Source: Cristatella mucedo
Lineage: Eukaryota; Bryozoa; Phylactolaemata; Cristatellidae
Direction of reading: 5' to 3'
Length of the DNA: 64,000 nt
Assembly: GCA_009760855.2 (NCBI GenBank)
Contig: WPIO01000039.1
Coordinates: 2,736,001 to 2,800,000 of the forward strand
Below, piece by piece: positions 32,880 through 60,340 of the stretch. The notes under the pieces were generated by a model. That model was not told the origin of the DNA. It saw nothing but the letters and a program-made list of their open reading frames with translations, and did not search any database. The translations under genes were made by a program, and so were the position numbers. Within the stretch, counting starts at the first letter, position 1. The number at the start of each line of letters is the position of its first letter.

Positions 32880-35650
32880 GTAAGAGCTGCTTTTTTCAGA
32901 TCCTCAATTTAAATTCTGTGTATCCTTTGCCGGCTCCATCTCGCCAGCCGGACCTATAAAACTAGCCTTCAGCAGGAGACGGACCATACATTAAATCAGG
33001 TCAAGGCGCTAGACGACCTTGCAGGATTGCACTCCCGGATTACGAACAGCACTGCATAGACAGATAAGAACAATTTAAATGGTTACCTTCTTAACCATCA
33101 AATAATGATTGCAGAATGTATGTCGGTTTCCAATGTGGTCCCTGCAAAATAAAAGAATCTTCTGTGCTATATCTGTTGTCAGAAAGCGTGAAAACTTATG
33201 ATTTATTAAATATATTAGAAATTAATTTTGTTGCTGAAAATTTGGTGACAGTTTACCGTGCTCTGCCATAATTCTTATAGAGGTCTTACTAATATCGTGA
33301 CGCTTTCCTTTCCTAATGCAATGAGCAGTGGACAATGTCTAGAGACAGACTCGAAAATAAATCCCAATTCTTAAATAAGTCAAATGAGCTAGGATATGCT
33401 GGCATTTAAGCTGCCGCTCATTAGAATTTAAGTGATCCTCACAAATATACAACGACTGAGCAATCTCATAAAGTCTAAACGTAATTCGCTACGCCTTATT
33501 AATCCCGAGCCAATCATTTCGCACCCAACCTATAATTAATGTTTTATTTAACATCCGGCACGTACATGATTAATTGCACAACCATGCACATTAACGATTA
33601 GCAGATATTAATGAGGAATAATACTAATAATAAAGCGTGTGTACGGCACTGTGAGAGACCCAATAACAATCTGCTATTCAATCGCTTTATAGCTTCCTGC
33701 CAGAAAAGCAAGAACCAACAATTAATACCGTGCAAGGCATCATACTTAAAAAAGCATGCAAAAGTTAACAAGCATAATGCTTTCCCAAGCACGCAATGAT
33801 ACATGAGAATAACTTCAGCGAAATCGGCTGGTTAAACCTCTTGTCAGTTAAATGCGCTGAATCTTGCCCCGGGGTGTAAGCATAAAAACACAGCGTAAAA
33901 TGCATGTTCACTGGGAGCAGATGGATAGCAAAGATGGACAGATGCGTCAGCAGCTGGCATTTCAACGATACAAAGTCATTGCAGGATATCACTGAAACAG
34001 GAAGAGATTTTTAACTTTCAGTGCATATGAACTGACGGGCCATCACCAAAGGCTTATATTTAGTTCAAGGAATGGCGAGACGACTGGGAGCACAGAGTTT
34101 GTGGTGCCATAGCAAACTATAGAAGCGACCATGTCGGATAGGTTGGCTAGTGCGAGTTATGTGACTTGTAAGCAGCGGAGAGAATCTGCTAATTGATGCC
34201 ATGATTGATAACTGCGAGTAACTGTAACCAATAAATAACGAACACTGAGAAAGTTTAACATATATTTTTTAAGTATTTCTTGCTTTTACTCGTGCAAATA
34301 ATCAACGGATTACATAGGAATTCGCATCCCGTTAATAATTTACAGCTTGGTACAAATCATTAGTAATTATTTCTAAATATGAAACTCCTATATAAAGGAT
34401 GTGTTTCAACAAGGTAAATCTGAATTGTAAAGCCGTACCAGTTATTAATTACAACTGTCACTAAAGGAGTATTTCAAATCCCAGAAACCAGTTGCACTTG
34501 CAACTAATTATTGGATTGCTGCTAATAACCTAGCCTCCTGACTACCTCCTCCGATCTTAGTAAGACGCTCAACAGTGAGATCGATGCAGATCAACCGCCA
34601 TTTAGGCAGAGCCTGGAATATAATCATTCTCTACATTCTTTTTTTAGCAGTTTAGGCAAACTCTGGTAATCTGGCAATCATGACTTGCAACATTTTGGCG
34701 CAGTTCTCTCCATCCCAAGGAGCCAGCACTAAATTAGGATAAGTAGGTTCCCAACAAAAGAACCGCATGCATTGTCTTCAGGACGCCAGCCGGTAACCTG
34801 ATTGAATAACGAATGAGTGAACCAGTCTTTCGAATCTCCATGCGTGACCGCAGTTTTCATCGAGGCACTACAACTTCACGGTGTCAAATGGAGCGACCGG
34901 GTCAGGAATGGATCGATTGGCAACTCCGAAATAATTAAAGCAGCACTGTCCTTTTTTGAGACGAAAATATTTTGCCTCAGTTCAGTGAGGCTTACAAAAT
35001 ACCCTAGAGAGGTCAAGTTTGACCTGCCGAATTACTTCGTCCAGCCACTAATCTCCACATCTGCAGGCAGGACTCACAAAGTGGTTTTAGGACATTGTAA
35101 CTTGGCAGCTTGAAGCACTGGTAGTTAAAGGCAGCCGTCAGCGCATTTTGCTAAACAAGGCATATACTAGTACCAGCTGCCTGTCAAGCTGGCCTATGGT
35201 CAGTCTTGTATATAGCCATGCGTGGAGTGGAACTGGGTCTGTGAAAGGCAAAAAATGTATCCTGATGTCTAAGTCTTCCTACTTTCAGCTGGGCACCGTT
35301 GCAAAACCTGCGGCTTGCTTAGATAAACTGGTAATGCTATACTTAACAAGGCATTTTGACACATCTTAACTTCTTTAACTTGCTAGATCCTTCATCTTCC
35401 GGCAAGTGAGGTAAGACAGATAGAAAAACTCTACAGCTACGCTAGGCTTTCGAGAATTTCGCAACTGCTGCATTACACGTCTTCTTACCGGACTGTACTG
35501 GCTCTTCATCCTGCAGATATCGACTTTGTCGTGTTTTCACCCACTTTGGATTCCTTCATTCTGCCGGTCCAGAGTTTTACTATTCGAGATACTTCCTGGT
35601 CAGATTTTGCTTCGTACTACCGTTCGTCTAACTAAAGTCGTTTAGCTGTG
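32880..35650. other. AT-rich intergenic region, nothing recognised
   Basis: Between pseudogene B and gene C. It contains several short frames (for example 34817-35113, 98 codons) without recognisable domains. Confidence 0.5.
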
Positions 35651-35659
35651 ACTCTAGCA

Positions 35660-35780
35660 CGCATGAATGCATTGGAGACCATGCCTTCAGCTCATGTGCT
35701 TCCAAAGTATAGAACTCCCTCAAGACTGACGAGCGGAAATTCCCTACTTGTCAACGCTTAATATAAGCTAAAAACTCATT
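35660..35780 (+). mobile_element. L2-like LINE ORF-end fragment
   Basis: 'gcattggagaccatgccttcagctcatgtgcttccaaagtatagaactccctc' is the sense ORF-end block, diverged and without the tail. Confidence 0.6.
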
Positions 35781-36029
35781 TAAGCATTAAAAATGACGTT
35801 TATTTCCAGAAAATTTAAATTGCCTTGACAGGAGTTTACTTGTATCACGACTGTATCCAAATGTTTTATTATTAGTGTCATTTTTGCTCCCTGATTTCCG
35901 GCATATAATATTACTAATTAATTGCTTGAATAAAACTCTACGAAAACTAAATGTGTATATTGGTGCACTACATATCGCTGCAAAATAATCTATACCGACA
36001 TCATAGCTACGTTTTGAGGCTTCCACTGG

Positions 36030-36450
36030 CGGTGGCGCGACGGAGAGAATTATTATTAATGGCTAAGCCCCCGCGAAAGTATTAAGAGATGAGACGACCG
36101 CTGCATTGTACGTAGGCGGTGCGGACAGACGAGCGCACATACTTGTATTGTAGCCGTCCCGTAGGCAGCTCCGGAGCACGCAGCATGAAGATAGAGGGAG
36201 ACAGACAGAACAGACAGACAGACAGCGAATAGCGCCTACAACGGCCGACGGACAGGCAAAAAGTGCAAACGGCGGCTACGTGGGCGATTTGGTCACGTGA
36301 TCCGTGTGACCATTAAGCAATCCGTAGTCAGCGGATGCGGTCAGTCTGAATTGCGTCATATCCTCTTGCCTGGCTCACCCATCGGTCGGGCGAAGCGGTT
36401 CCTGTCCGGCTGAGGCGAACAATGTGTCAGCGATGCCAAGCCCACAGCGA
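36030..36450. other. GC/CpG-rich island, function unknown
   Basis: A block of about 400 bp with many CG dinucleotides (tcccgtaggcagctccggagcacgc, cggccgacggacagg, cggtcgggcgaagcggttcc) in otherwise AT-rich surroundings. It contains an AGACAGACAG run (36205-36225) and an E-box GTCACGTGATC near 36293. No exon or ORF was recognised beside it. It could be a promoter, an old exon or a mobile-element piece. Confidence 0.4.
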
Positions 36451-36564
36451 TACTTAGTTGTACACCCCTACACTCTCTTGCAGTGGCCTGCCGTTCTGAC
36501 ATGCTTATACATCAGGTTTTTCATCGTACCGGCAGCTATTACGGCTTATTTTTGCGCTTATAAT

Positions 36565-36690
36565 AAGCCTTGAATTTGGCAGCCGAGCCTTCAGTTCGTA
36601 TACTCCCAGTGCCTAGAACTCAATACCAGTTTATTTCACCAACTTGACGACATTAAAGAAAGGAGCAAACAATTCCCAAGAGCGCAAAAT
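36565..36690 (+). mobile_element. L2-like LINE ORF-end fragment
   Basis: 'cttgaatttggcagccgagccttcagttcgtatactcccagtgcctagaactc' matches the same block. Very degraded. Confidence 0.5.
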
Positions 36691-37789
36691 TTCTCAATCC
36701 ATTTGAATTCTTCTCTTTTACATCTGTGTGAGAAACTGTGCAAACATAATCTTCCTTATTGCGACACTTTCTTTCCAGCTTCTGTGGTTTCTTGAAAGAG
36801 AATTAGTATCATTTGGGTAGCGACAAAATGGCCCACCATTAATGAATTTATATTAATTTCTTAGTCCTTGACTTGTAGGTAGCATACGGTTACATTGTCG
36901 AGATTCTTCTTGAAAGATTAACAACAACTGGCAGTCTGATTTATGAGCTTCTGAGTGTATTAGTTAGCGTAGTGAGTATCATAACTGTCAGCCCGTTCAG
37001 TATGGTTTAATAATCATCAACCATATTATGCTGGAGTGAAGTGTCACAGTAATCTATCTCATTCATTGCATTGTATTTGGTCTACGTATTTTTTAGCATA
37101 TCTGGATAGTGTGAATCGTAAAAATGGCATTTGCCACATGTGTGACATAAAACCTTGCTTTCTGCTTCAACTCCCGCTTGCCGCGATGTTATTTTTCCAT
37201 CGAGTGTCTGTGGACACTTAAGTCTCAAAGGCAGGCCAGCTAATGAATTAAGATATAACCTAGCTCTTCAATTCATAGATATAAAATTTGTATTTGAATC
37301 AATGACTTTCACTCATGATAGAAAATCCCGTAGTGAGAATGTCTTGAGAGGATGGTTCGTCGCGAGTTCTGCTTGCCCAGCATCTGCTGAAGTCAAATTT
37401 TAATGTCATTCAATGGATATCTCTTCCAAATCAAGCTATACTATTTTACAATCGGAGAGTTGCTGCTTCCTTCTACATGGGCACTAAGCATTTCACTATT
37501 TTACAGGTTTTTCTGGTCGAGACAAACAGAACTGTGTATGGCGGCTAAATAAATTCCATTAATCGTCTGAAAGGGAACCCAGATTAGTTCAGGCTACTGT
37601 AGTTTAGGATTTCAGACCAATTTAAAGAGCTCTCAAACAAAACCTCCACGGATTTGTAGTATTAAATTTAAAGACACGAAATCAAAGGAATGCAGAAATG
37701 GTTGTCTTCACTTAACTTTGTCAGGCATTCTCTATTGCTACATGTGATGGCTGATACAGCCGTTCAGGCCTGTTAAAAGCCACAAAAAT

Positions 37790-38055
37790 AGTATTTATCA
37801 CAGCATTTAGTGGGCCCCTGCGATTCGTCTTTTATGTACTTACGCTTGCTGACACTGTGCATGCTGGCACTAACCATACTTGCATGATGATCCTGTGCAT
37901 GTCACTCTAACCATGTTATTCTTGTTGATTATTTAGCATGCTACCACTAACCATTCGATTGTGCTTCCTTTTTCAGCAGATGTAAAGTGCCTAGAAACAG
38001 ATTGAGTTCTCTGATGGCGCTATAACAACTGCATCATTATTATTGTTATTATAAG
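37790..38055 (+). mobile_element. L2-like LINE 3' UTR and tail
   Basis: Sense 3' UTR from 'cacagcatttagtgggcccc' to 'gtaaagtgcctagaaacagattgagttctctgatggcgctataac' and an ATT-type tail. Confidence 0.85.
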
Positions 38056-38404
38056 AAAGATTATTTAAAGCACCTTAATGGAGAGTAGGCTCTCTTAAGG
38101 CACGTAGAAATGAATTATATTATTTATTGATATTTAACTGCAAACAGATGTCTATAGAAAAAAAGTAGGAGCAAATTAAAATACCCTGTGTCGATATGAG
38201 ATGCACAAGCGGCAAGATTTTGGACTTGACTGTTAACACAAGCGCCACCGGAAGAATATTGATTTGCCAGTGCACAGCAATCTCTATACGGCCTATACGT
38301 GATGATATTACACCGATCTGCACACCAAACACCAAGTTTATTCGTATACAGTATATGCAAGTACAGGAGTGAATGCAATAGGTACTTCTATAGAGATATT
38401 AACC

Positions 38405-38550
38405 AACGTCATGGGGTGTCAGTAGGTTTGGTCCAGGGGTAAAGTGTTCACCTTCGACGACAGATATCTTGGGCTAGAGCCCTACGGCATGTGCAAAGCG
38501 CACAGATAGATTAAGTTCTCCTATGGCGCTATACACACACACACACACAC
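38405..38550 (+). mobile_element. tRNA-derived SINE with an L2-like tail
   Basis: A-box-like 'gtttggtccaggggtaaagtg', B-box-like 'gggctagagccc', then 'gtgcaaagcgcacagatagattaagttctcctatggcgctata', which parallels the L2 3' end (GTAAAGCGCCTAGAAAGAGATTGAGTTCTCTGAGGGCGCTATA). A CA repeat follows. It is a different SINE from the hairpin family. Confidence 0.7.
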
Positions 38551-39764
38551 GAGTTAGATATTTTAATAATACGTAGCACACGGTACATCAATGAATAAAT
38601 GCTTCTTAATTTGGGACAGCCAGTAAAACTTTCCAGAATCAGCTGCCATGGCTGCATGCCTCGGGGTTCATAACCCAAACAGTTCACACAGTGGCTTGTT
38701 ATGCACAGCCTAAATCCCTTTACTTCAGCGTCATTGCACCGTGTGCAATCTCGGCTGAAAGCTGACAATTATAGGCTTTGACGGCACCAGCAGCCCCGGA
38801 TGCGGCTTCCATTTTAAGGGATGTTCCTGCAAAAGAAAATTTTAGGCCGAGCTCTAAATGCAGCTTTTTTATGGCAAATCGTGACTACTCGTGTGAGCTG
38901 CATTTGCAGCAATGAGGATTCTTTAAGACGAAACGGCTTAACTGACTTCAAGGGAAATCCTACAGGTCACGTTATGAAATCTATAGTATCGGCTTTCCCA
39001 CTTCCCTCCCAATGACCTGTGAAAAAGTCAACTACTACAGGTTACAGTGACGGCAGAAAATAGCGGCAACGTAGTGGCTTACAAAGAACGAGCATTTAAA
39101 ATGTTGGCACGGGTTTCTGGGCGGAATACGTCCAGGTATCTCTCGCACACACGGTAAGCAAACCATGCCGACAATCAAAAGTCCATGTGCGTAATGCAGC
39201 ACCGAGAGCAGACTGAAATTGAACTAACGAAATTTCTAAGTGAGTCCTAATACTAGTGGTACGACATCGACGGCAACCTCCTTTGCCCATGAATAATTTC
39301 GAATACTAAAATTGAAGTGTTACAAAGGAGTAGAAAGTCAATTGACGTCACAAACCAAAAGTAACAATGTTATCAAATCTACAGCCGGCGTGAAGGAACA
39401 GAATGCAGGACTCGCACTCGGGCCAGCTAATTAGTTACTAGCACCCGCAGCAGGCCGGAAGACATTGCAAAATCCTTGCCTAATCTTTAACATTCACTCA
39501 GCCATGCACAGGTAAGTTCACGGGCCAGTCTACCAGGGTCAAATGAAACAGCATTTTACTCTCGCCCTTAATCACGCCGTGCACACTGCAGGACTTATTG
39601 CTAGCCTCATTCTTAGCCGCAGCAGCGTACTTTCAATAGACGGCGCTTATTCGGACATTAACTCGCGAATGAAACCCTCCCTCACAGTCGAAGAGAGGTT
39701 TTCAACCACTGCAGCTCACCGTGCCATTCAGCCATATTTCTGGGGGGGTGGAGGGGTGGCCTTA

Positions 39765-39930
39765 AAAACAACAAATATAGCGGCAGCAGAGCCTTGACGG
39801 CTATCACCACCGCTTGCAGTGGGCGATACAGTATCGCCCACTGCAGGAGGATTCGAATCGAAGCCTCGGTCTCGTAGAGGGAGCGCCTTACTTCCTGCGC
39901 TAAGACTCACGGGCGCAATGCAAAAAGCTG
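39765..39930 (-). mobile_element. tRNA-derived SINE with perfect hairpin
   Basis: Antisense copy. The 14-bp arms at 39815-39828 and 39832-39845 are perfect inverted repeats around a 3-base loop. The B box complement 'ggattcgaatc' follows, then the A-box side 'ctgcgctaagac'. Confidence 0.83.
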
Positions 39931-40424
39931 CCGTCGCAGAGCAGCTGCAGAGGCAGCAGAAAGAGAAGCTCGAAGACCACCAACGGCAGCTGCGGCGGCG
40001 GCTGAGGCTTTCAACAGCTGACGTCAAGAAGTAGGCCGTTGGCAGACTTCTGTTCACGCCACTGCCGAGTTCAGAAACCGGGATGCTACGTCACGTGGCG
40101 GTGCTAATATGTAAGCCTGCAGCCACGTAGCATGGCATTTGAGTCGATTAGCAAGCACACTATGCCGGCGAAAATAGGCATGCAAGTATCCAGCCCAGCC
40201 GCTTTTCAATGGGTTGCTAAGTAGGGCCGAGCCTTGTGGTGTGGAGTAGCAGGGCTGGTTACAGCAGCTCTGGACTTCCGGGTTTCCCTGCAAATGCTGT
40301 CAAACCACTGCAACAGGCGCTCAATTCGGAATTCCCCGATAGCAGCCATTACCCCGAACGTCTTAGCCTATGGTCACAGCGCTCGAACTTCACACGACCC
40401 AAATCGCATTGTACGAATTCTGCA

Positions 40425-40535
40425 GCAGACGGTCCTTTAACGCTTTGGGCAAGCGGGGTTACAGCTGCAAAGGCACTTTCACCACCGCTACATAAATGGA
40501 GCAGCTGAATCAGCTTAACTTTACTTTTCACTTTA
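40425..40535 (+). mobile_element. Diverged tRNA-derived SINE, 3' half
   Basis: 'ggttacagctgcaaaggcactttcaccaccgctacataaatggagcagctgaatcagcttaactttac' matches the SINE 3' region. The tRNA half is eroded. Confidence 0.6.
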
Positions 40536-40954
40536 TGTTCGTCAAACTTTTTGGCAGACGGAGAGGCAGTATTGGCCACCACCCCTAAATAAGCCAATGT
40601 ATGTGAACGATTGCGGTTTCGAAAATTAGGAAAAACTTAATAGCCCACGCGGGAATTTGAGAGGCATTACTTGAATGACGGTGGCGGCTGAGCTGGCTTT
40701 CGCGAAACGGGAATGAACTGCCGTGATCGCGCAGATGGCCTGACTTGTGCTGCTAACCTGATGGCAGGGGCAGTCAGACAATTAACGAGAGCTTCGACGG
40801 TCAGAAAAACATCTGAATGCAAGGTTCCTACCTGTACGAGTCTGGCTCTAACAGCTAGACCGTAATATTAAGCAAGTTTAAAAGAACCAATTGCCGTGCC
40901 GTGCGACCACACTGACGTTTTTGGATAAGAAAGATGACCCCTAAACGACAACTG

Positions 40955-41135
40955 GGTCTTAGCCCAGGGGTGAGGTGCTAGCACTTGACGTGACCGATGT
41001 CGTGGGTTCGACTGCTTCAGCAGGCGATCCCTTATCCTTATTCCCCGATCACTGATTGTGGTGGTTATAGCCATTAGGTCTCCTCTGTTGCTACATAAAT
41101 GAGGCTGTTAAACCAGATAGTCTTTACTTTACTTT
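40955..41135 (+). mobile_element. tRNA-derived SINE, near-complete
   Basis: A-box-like 'cttagcccaggggtgaggtg', B box 'gtgggttcgact', 3' region 'ggttatagccattaggtctcctctgttgctacataaatgaggctgttaaacc', and a CTTTACTTTAC-type end. The hairpin arms are decayed in this copy. Confidence 0.82.
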
Positions 41136-41731
41136 ACCTTACTATCTTTAGAGATGGACAGAAGCTGTTTGTACCAACTTAAAAGAACTCTGCATCCACA
41201 GGGTGTTTGTTGTGCTGGTGCAGAGCTGTGTTGCCCTAAGACAGACTAAGTTCGGCCGAACAAGATCGACGATGGCTAGCTTTCGTATGCCAATTCCCTG
41301 AAGATAGCAGCGATACAACTATGTAATGTATCTCCGTCTGTAACTCCACAAAGTCATAAAGACTATGTGGGTGTTACGCAGGAGAGTTTTGTATAGCGCA
41401 CTCACAGCCTAAGCGGCTTTCGGTACGCATTCGGTAGCCAACAGACTTCGTCTCACGCAACAAAGAGAAAGTGGGAAGCATAGCAGAGTCAGGAGAGCAG
41501 TTGAGGTAGTGAGTAGCATGGAAGTAGCAGCTCAGGACCGCTGAAAAGGATGAGCCATAGTCGGCAGCAGAAGAGCAGTAGACGTGGGGTAACTACCCAA
41601 GCAACCAGCAGATCTCGAAAAGAACTAGACAAAGCTCTCCATTTCACTGGTTGACGACAAGAGCTAACCGGTTGCCCTTTTGAATATACAACTTGCTTCG
41701 TCACCATGAAATGCCAAGCGCATGAACGTAC

Positions 41732-57403
<15,672 letters not shown>

Positions 57404-57900
57404 CAGTCGAGCCGATGAGACAAGGCGCCAACGTTGAAAACTATCTGCCTAAGCATGCGGCCGAAGCTCGGACGACGTCGGAGCACTCTCGCTTAACCTC
57501 GAACCCAGCCGAGCAGACCCCTACTGGAAGTCAGTGATCCCAAGCCTTATAATCCACACGATCGCAGCCGTAAGGCCCACAAGCGCAGCATGAACCCTGC
57601 CAGCGAATCAGCAGCAGGAACTAAACGGCACGTTTTGTTTCCGTTCGGTTAGCCAGCTTAGAGCGACCACCGGAAGTGGGTTGTGTATGAGCCGGAACTG
57701 GGGTGTCGCTTGCAGTTCGCTCATCGACATAACTTTTGCGGAGTCAGAGCAGAACACTGGATTCTCCCAAACCAAAACTGGTCCATTTGATGCTATTTTT
57801 GAGTTTTGCGGCGCTAGTCCATGGCCCTACGCAGGGAACGCCTGGCGTAGGTAAAGGTGCCACAGTACTGGGACCGTATTTCCCCTGTAATAGCTCCCGT
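57404..57900 (-). promoter_or_regulatory. Presumed 5' UTR/promoter region of P450 C
   Basis: This is the stretch directly upstream of the gene C start codon. It is relatively GC- and CpG-rich compared with the intronic AT-rich sequence around it. I see no convincing TATA box or named regulatory element, so the call rests on position only. Confidence 0.3.
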
Positions 57901-57904
57901 GCTT

Positions 57905-57975
57905 AACAATAATAATAATAATGCGCCCTCAGCGAACTCAATCTCTTTCTAGGCGCTTTAAATCTGCTGCAAATG
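57905..57975 (-). mobile_element. L2-like LINE tail fragment
   Basis: AAT repeat and 'gcgccctcagcgaactcaatctctttctaggcgctttaaatctgctgc', about 500 bp upstream of the gene C start codon. Confidence 0.8.
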
Positions 57976-58324
57976 ATTAGGGCCAGGTCCCGTGTGTTAG
58001 ATGCGGTAAGTGCTTTCGAGGAGTGTAGAGTAAGACCAAGCTAGGCAGGCAGCGACATCGTCTGCTTGCGAGTAGAGTTCAGTCAAATCCCAGTTGCGTA
58101 GCCATGCCTATGCCAGGTTAGGCCAGGCTTAGACTGAAAATTTGCCTGAGCCTTTAAATTTGCTTATGCCATGACGGTAGGCCTTGACCCTGAGCCACCT
58201 AGGTCGATTGGGAGAGCTGGCTACGAACCAGTAAAATCACCTATTTGTGCTTGATGCCTCAGTCCAGCTCACGCCAACGAACTCAGAACCCCTGGTAATG
58301 GCAAGTAGGTTAGCATCAGAACTT

Positions 58325-58505
58325 CTGCAATAATAATAATGCATTTGATATAGCGCCCTCAAAGAACTCAATCTCCTAGGCACTTTACATTTTCTACGAA
58401 GTAAGCACGATTGAATGGTTAGTTGTAGCATGCTTAACAAACAACAAGAATATCATGGTTAGGGGTGGCATGCCAGGGTCAACATGCAAGTACGGTTAGT
58501 AGCAC
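58325..58505 (-). mobile_element. L2-like LINE 3' end fragment
   Basis: AAT repeat, antisense tail and 3' UTR to 'gcaagtacggttagtagcacc'. Confidence 0.82.
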
Positions 58506-58509
58506 CAAA

Positions 58510-60340
58510 GACCACAGAGGGGACGGTATTGGATCTTCGGAAGACGAGCTCTTTTTACCGGACTTAATTAATGTACCCACTCGGTATGCAGAAACCTCAA
58601 AAAAGTCTCTTAAGGAAGGTTGCATGTTGCAGCTCAGCAATTGCTGCAGTCGAGGGTACTTTATGGAGGCTCAAATACGTGCAATTTTCTCAATGAAGAA
58701 TTCTGAAATCTTGTCGGCCGAGCCGTTTTTGTCCGGAAGTGAGACCTCACCCAGTTGGCCAGCAAATGGTTCATTGTCGTATGAATTTATTTTTTTGAGT
58801 CTGACTGGAAGGACTTCAGTTTTCGAGTGAAAAAAAAAGAGCCCCTGGCCTTCAAAAATTTCGCGCGTAGTCATAGAAGAATTCTTGTAAATTGGTTAGC
58901 TCAGGTTATGGGCGTATGTACTGACAGAAAAGTGCAATGTGCTCGCAGCGCCATCTCACCACGACGCTTCCGTATTAATGCCTTGGTGACCCAAAAGACG
59001 GCACAAAAAGACGTTCGGTCCTCATCCGAGTGGAACTTGGTGCGAAGAGAAAGCTTTTGAAGAAGGTAGGCCTATGTCCATTGGGCAGTGGGCAGCAGGA
59101 GGGCATTTGCCGCCACTCCCCCCTCTACGGCAGGGCGGCAACCTGAGCCGACCCGTATTCCTACGCCGCCCGGTCGTCATCGACGACTACATTTTGTCTT
59201 TACTCCACTTGATGAGCAACCGCCGAGTTCGCGTCAAATAAACATTACGACTCTTCACTATAATGTTTCATAAATAGCAAATTCTAGCCCCGTCTACACG
59301 GAGACCTTGCGGCTCTTCCCGTAGTTTGTATGTACGTGCGCATGTATGTATTGTATGCCGGCTCCTCTGATGAGCCTGTGATGTGGCGTGGACACAGGCC
59401 AGTAACCCGCTGGTGGCCAGATGCTGGATTCACCATCAGGTTCGGCCGGTGCACAGCTGTGGTCCGCCTGCGATGTGGCATGGACACAGGCCGGTAACCC
59501 GCTGGTGGGGAGATGGTGGACGGGAGAGTGGATGAGTGGACAGTCGTGTGAGAGTAGGGGCCGAGGGGAGCCGTGCGCTCTTGGGCTCCGTGCGTTGGGA
59601 ATAAACTGTCGGTGTTGGGCATCGGCTGGCTCTCTGCTGTGCGACCAAACTACACTTCCCACTTCACAAACCTTTTGCAGATCTTCCCCCCCCCATCGAT
59701 CGAAATCCTGGTTCTGCCAGTGCTGACGATTGTGTTCTACTGATATCTCTACACCTGGTTACCCGCGAGCTGTTTTCGGGACGATCCGTAGCCTGACTTA
59801 TTTGTGTGCATACTGCTTGACTCCTGCTTTTGATTTTCCGTACTTCGATCTTACCATGCATAATAATTCTGCACTTGCTACCCAAAAAAGTACTGAAGTG
59901 TGGGCGCTTCATGTTTTCTGAATAAAAAGAATAAACGCTCGGAGAACGCCGTCGCCAAATGACCTGCAAGCCAGATTTCCAAACTTCCGAATTCAATGCG
60001 TCTGCATATGTATTAAACTCTCCTGTAATGCTCGAGCGTTGCAGATTCCAATTGACTGCTGGAGGCGCTGAAATGCTTCATGGAGAGTTGAGCTTGCAAC
60101 TGCTTCTAGAAAGCCTTTAACTACAGCAGATCGCGCCACGTGCGGCTACAAGAAAGATGCATCGTCGCAATCCAGCGAGTCCGCCCGAGAGATTGTCCGC
60201 ACACAGTCTTCGGTGAATGCCTATGCAAAAGAACGAGCGAGAATTCGCCAGAACAGCCAGCGACAGCCATACGCGGGACCGAGAGCCCCCAGTGAGCCGC
60301 TCGAGATAAAGCTAAGGGCGCTCGGTGCGTTTGCGGCGAA
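58510..60340. other. Unique sequence between gene C and the satellite
   Basis: Moderately GC-rich. It holds the direct-repeat pair at 59.4-59.5 kb but no supported gene. Short overlapping frames at 58465-59060 have no recognised domain. Confidence 0.45.
59374..59515. repeat. Pair of 50-bp direct repeats, 92 bp apart
   Basis: 59374-59423 and 59466-59515 are nearly identical ('gcctgygatgtggcrtggac', then 'gtaacccgctggtgg', ending 'agatg'). About 75 bp after the second copy is 'gggaataaactgtcgg', which contains AATAAA. The block resembles the internal repeats and polyadenylation part of an LTR, but no LTR borders or partner LTR were found. Confidence 0.65.

Noticed and set aside
59284-59726. 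Overlapping frames of 101-122 codons on both strands
   Set aside because: They arise in GC-rich sequence with internal repeats. Several frames are open on both strands, which is typical of composition rather than coding.
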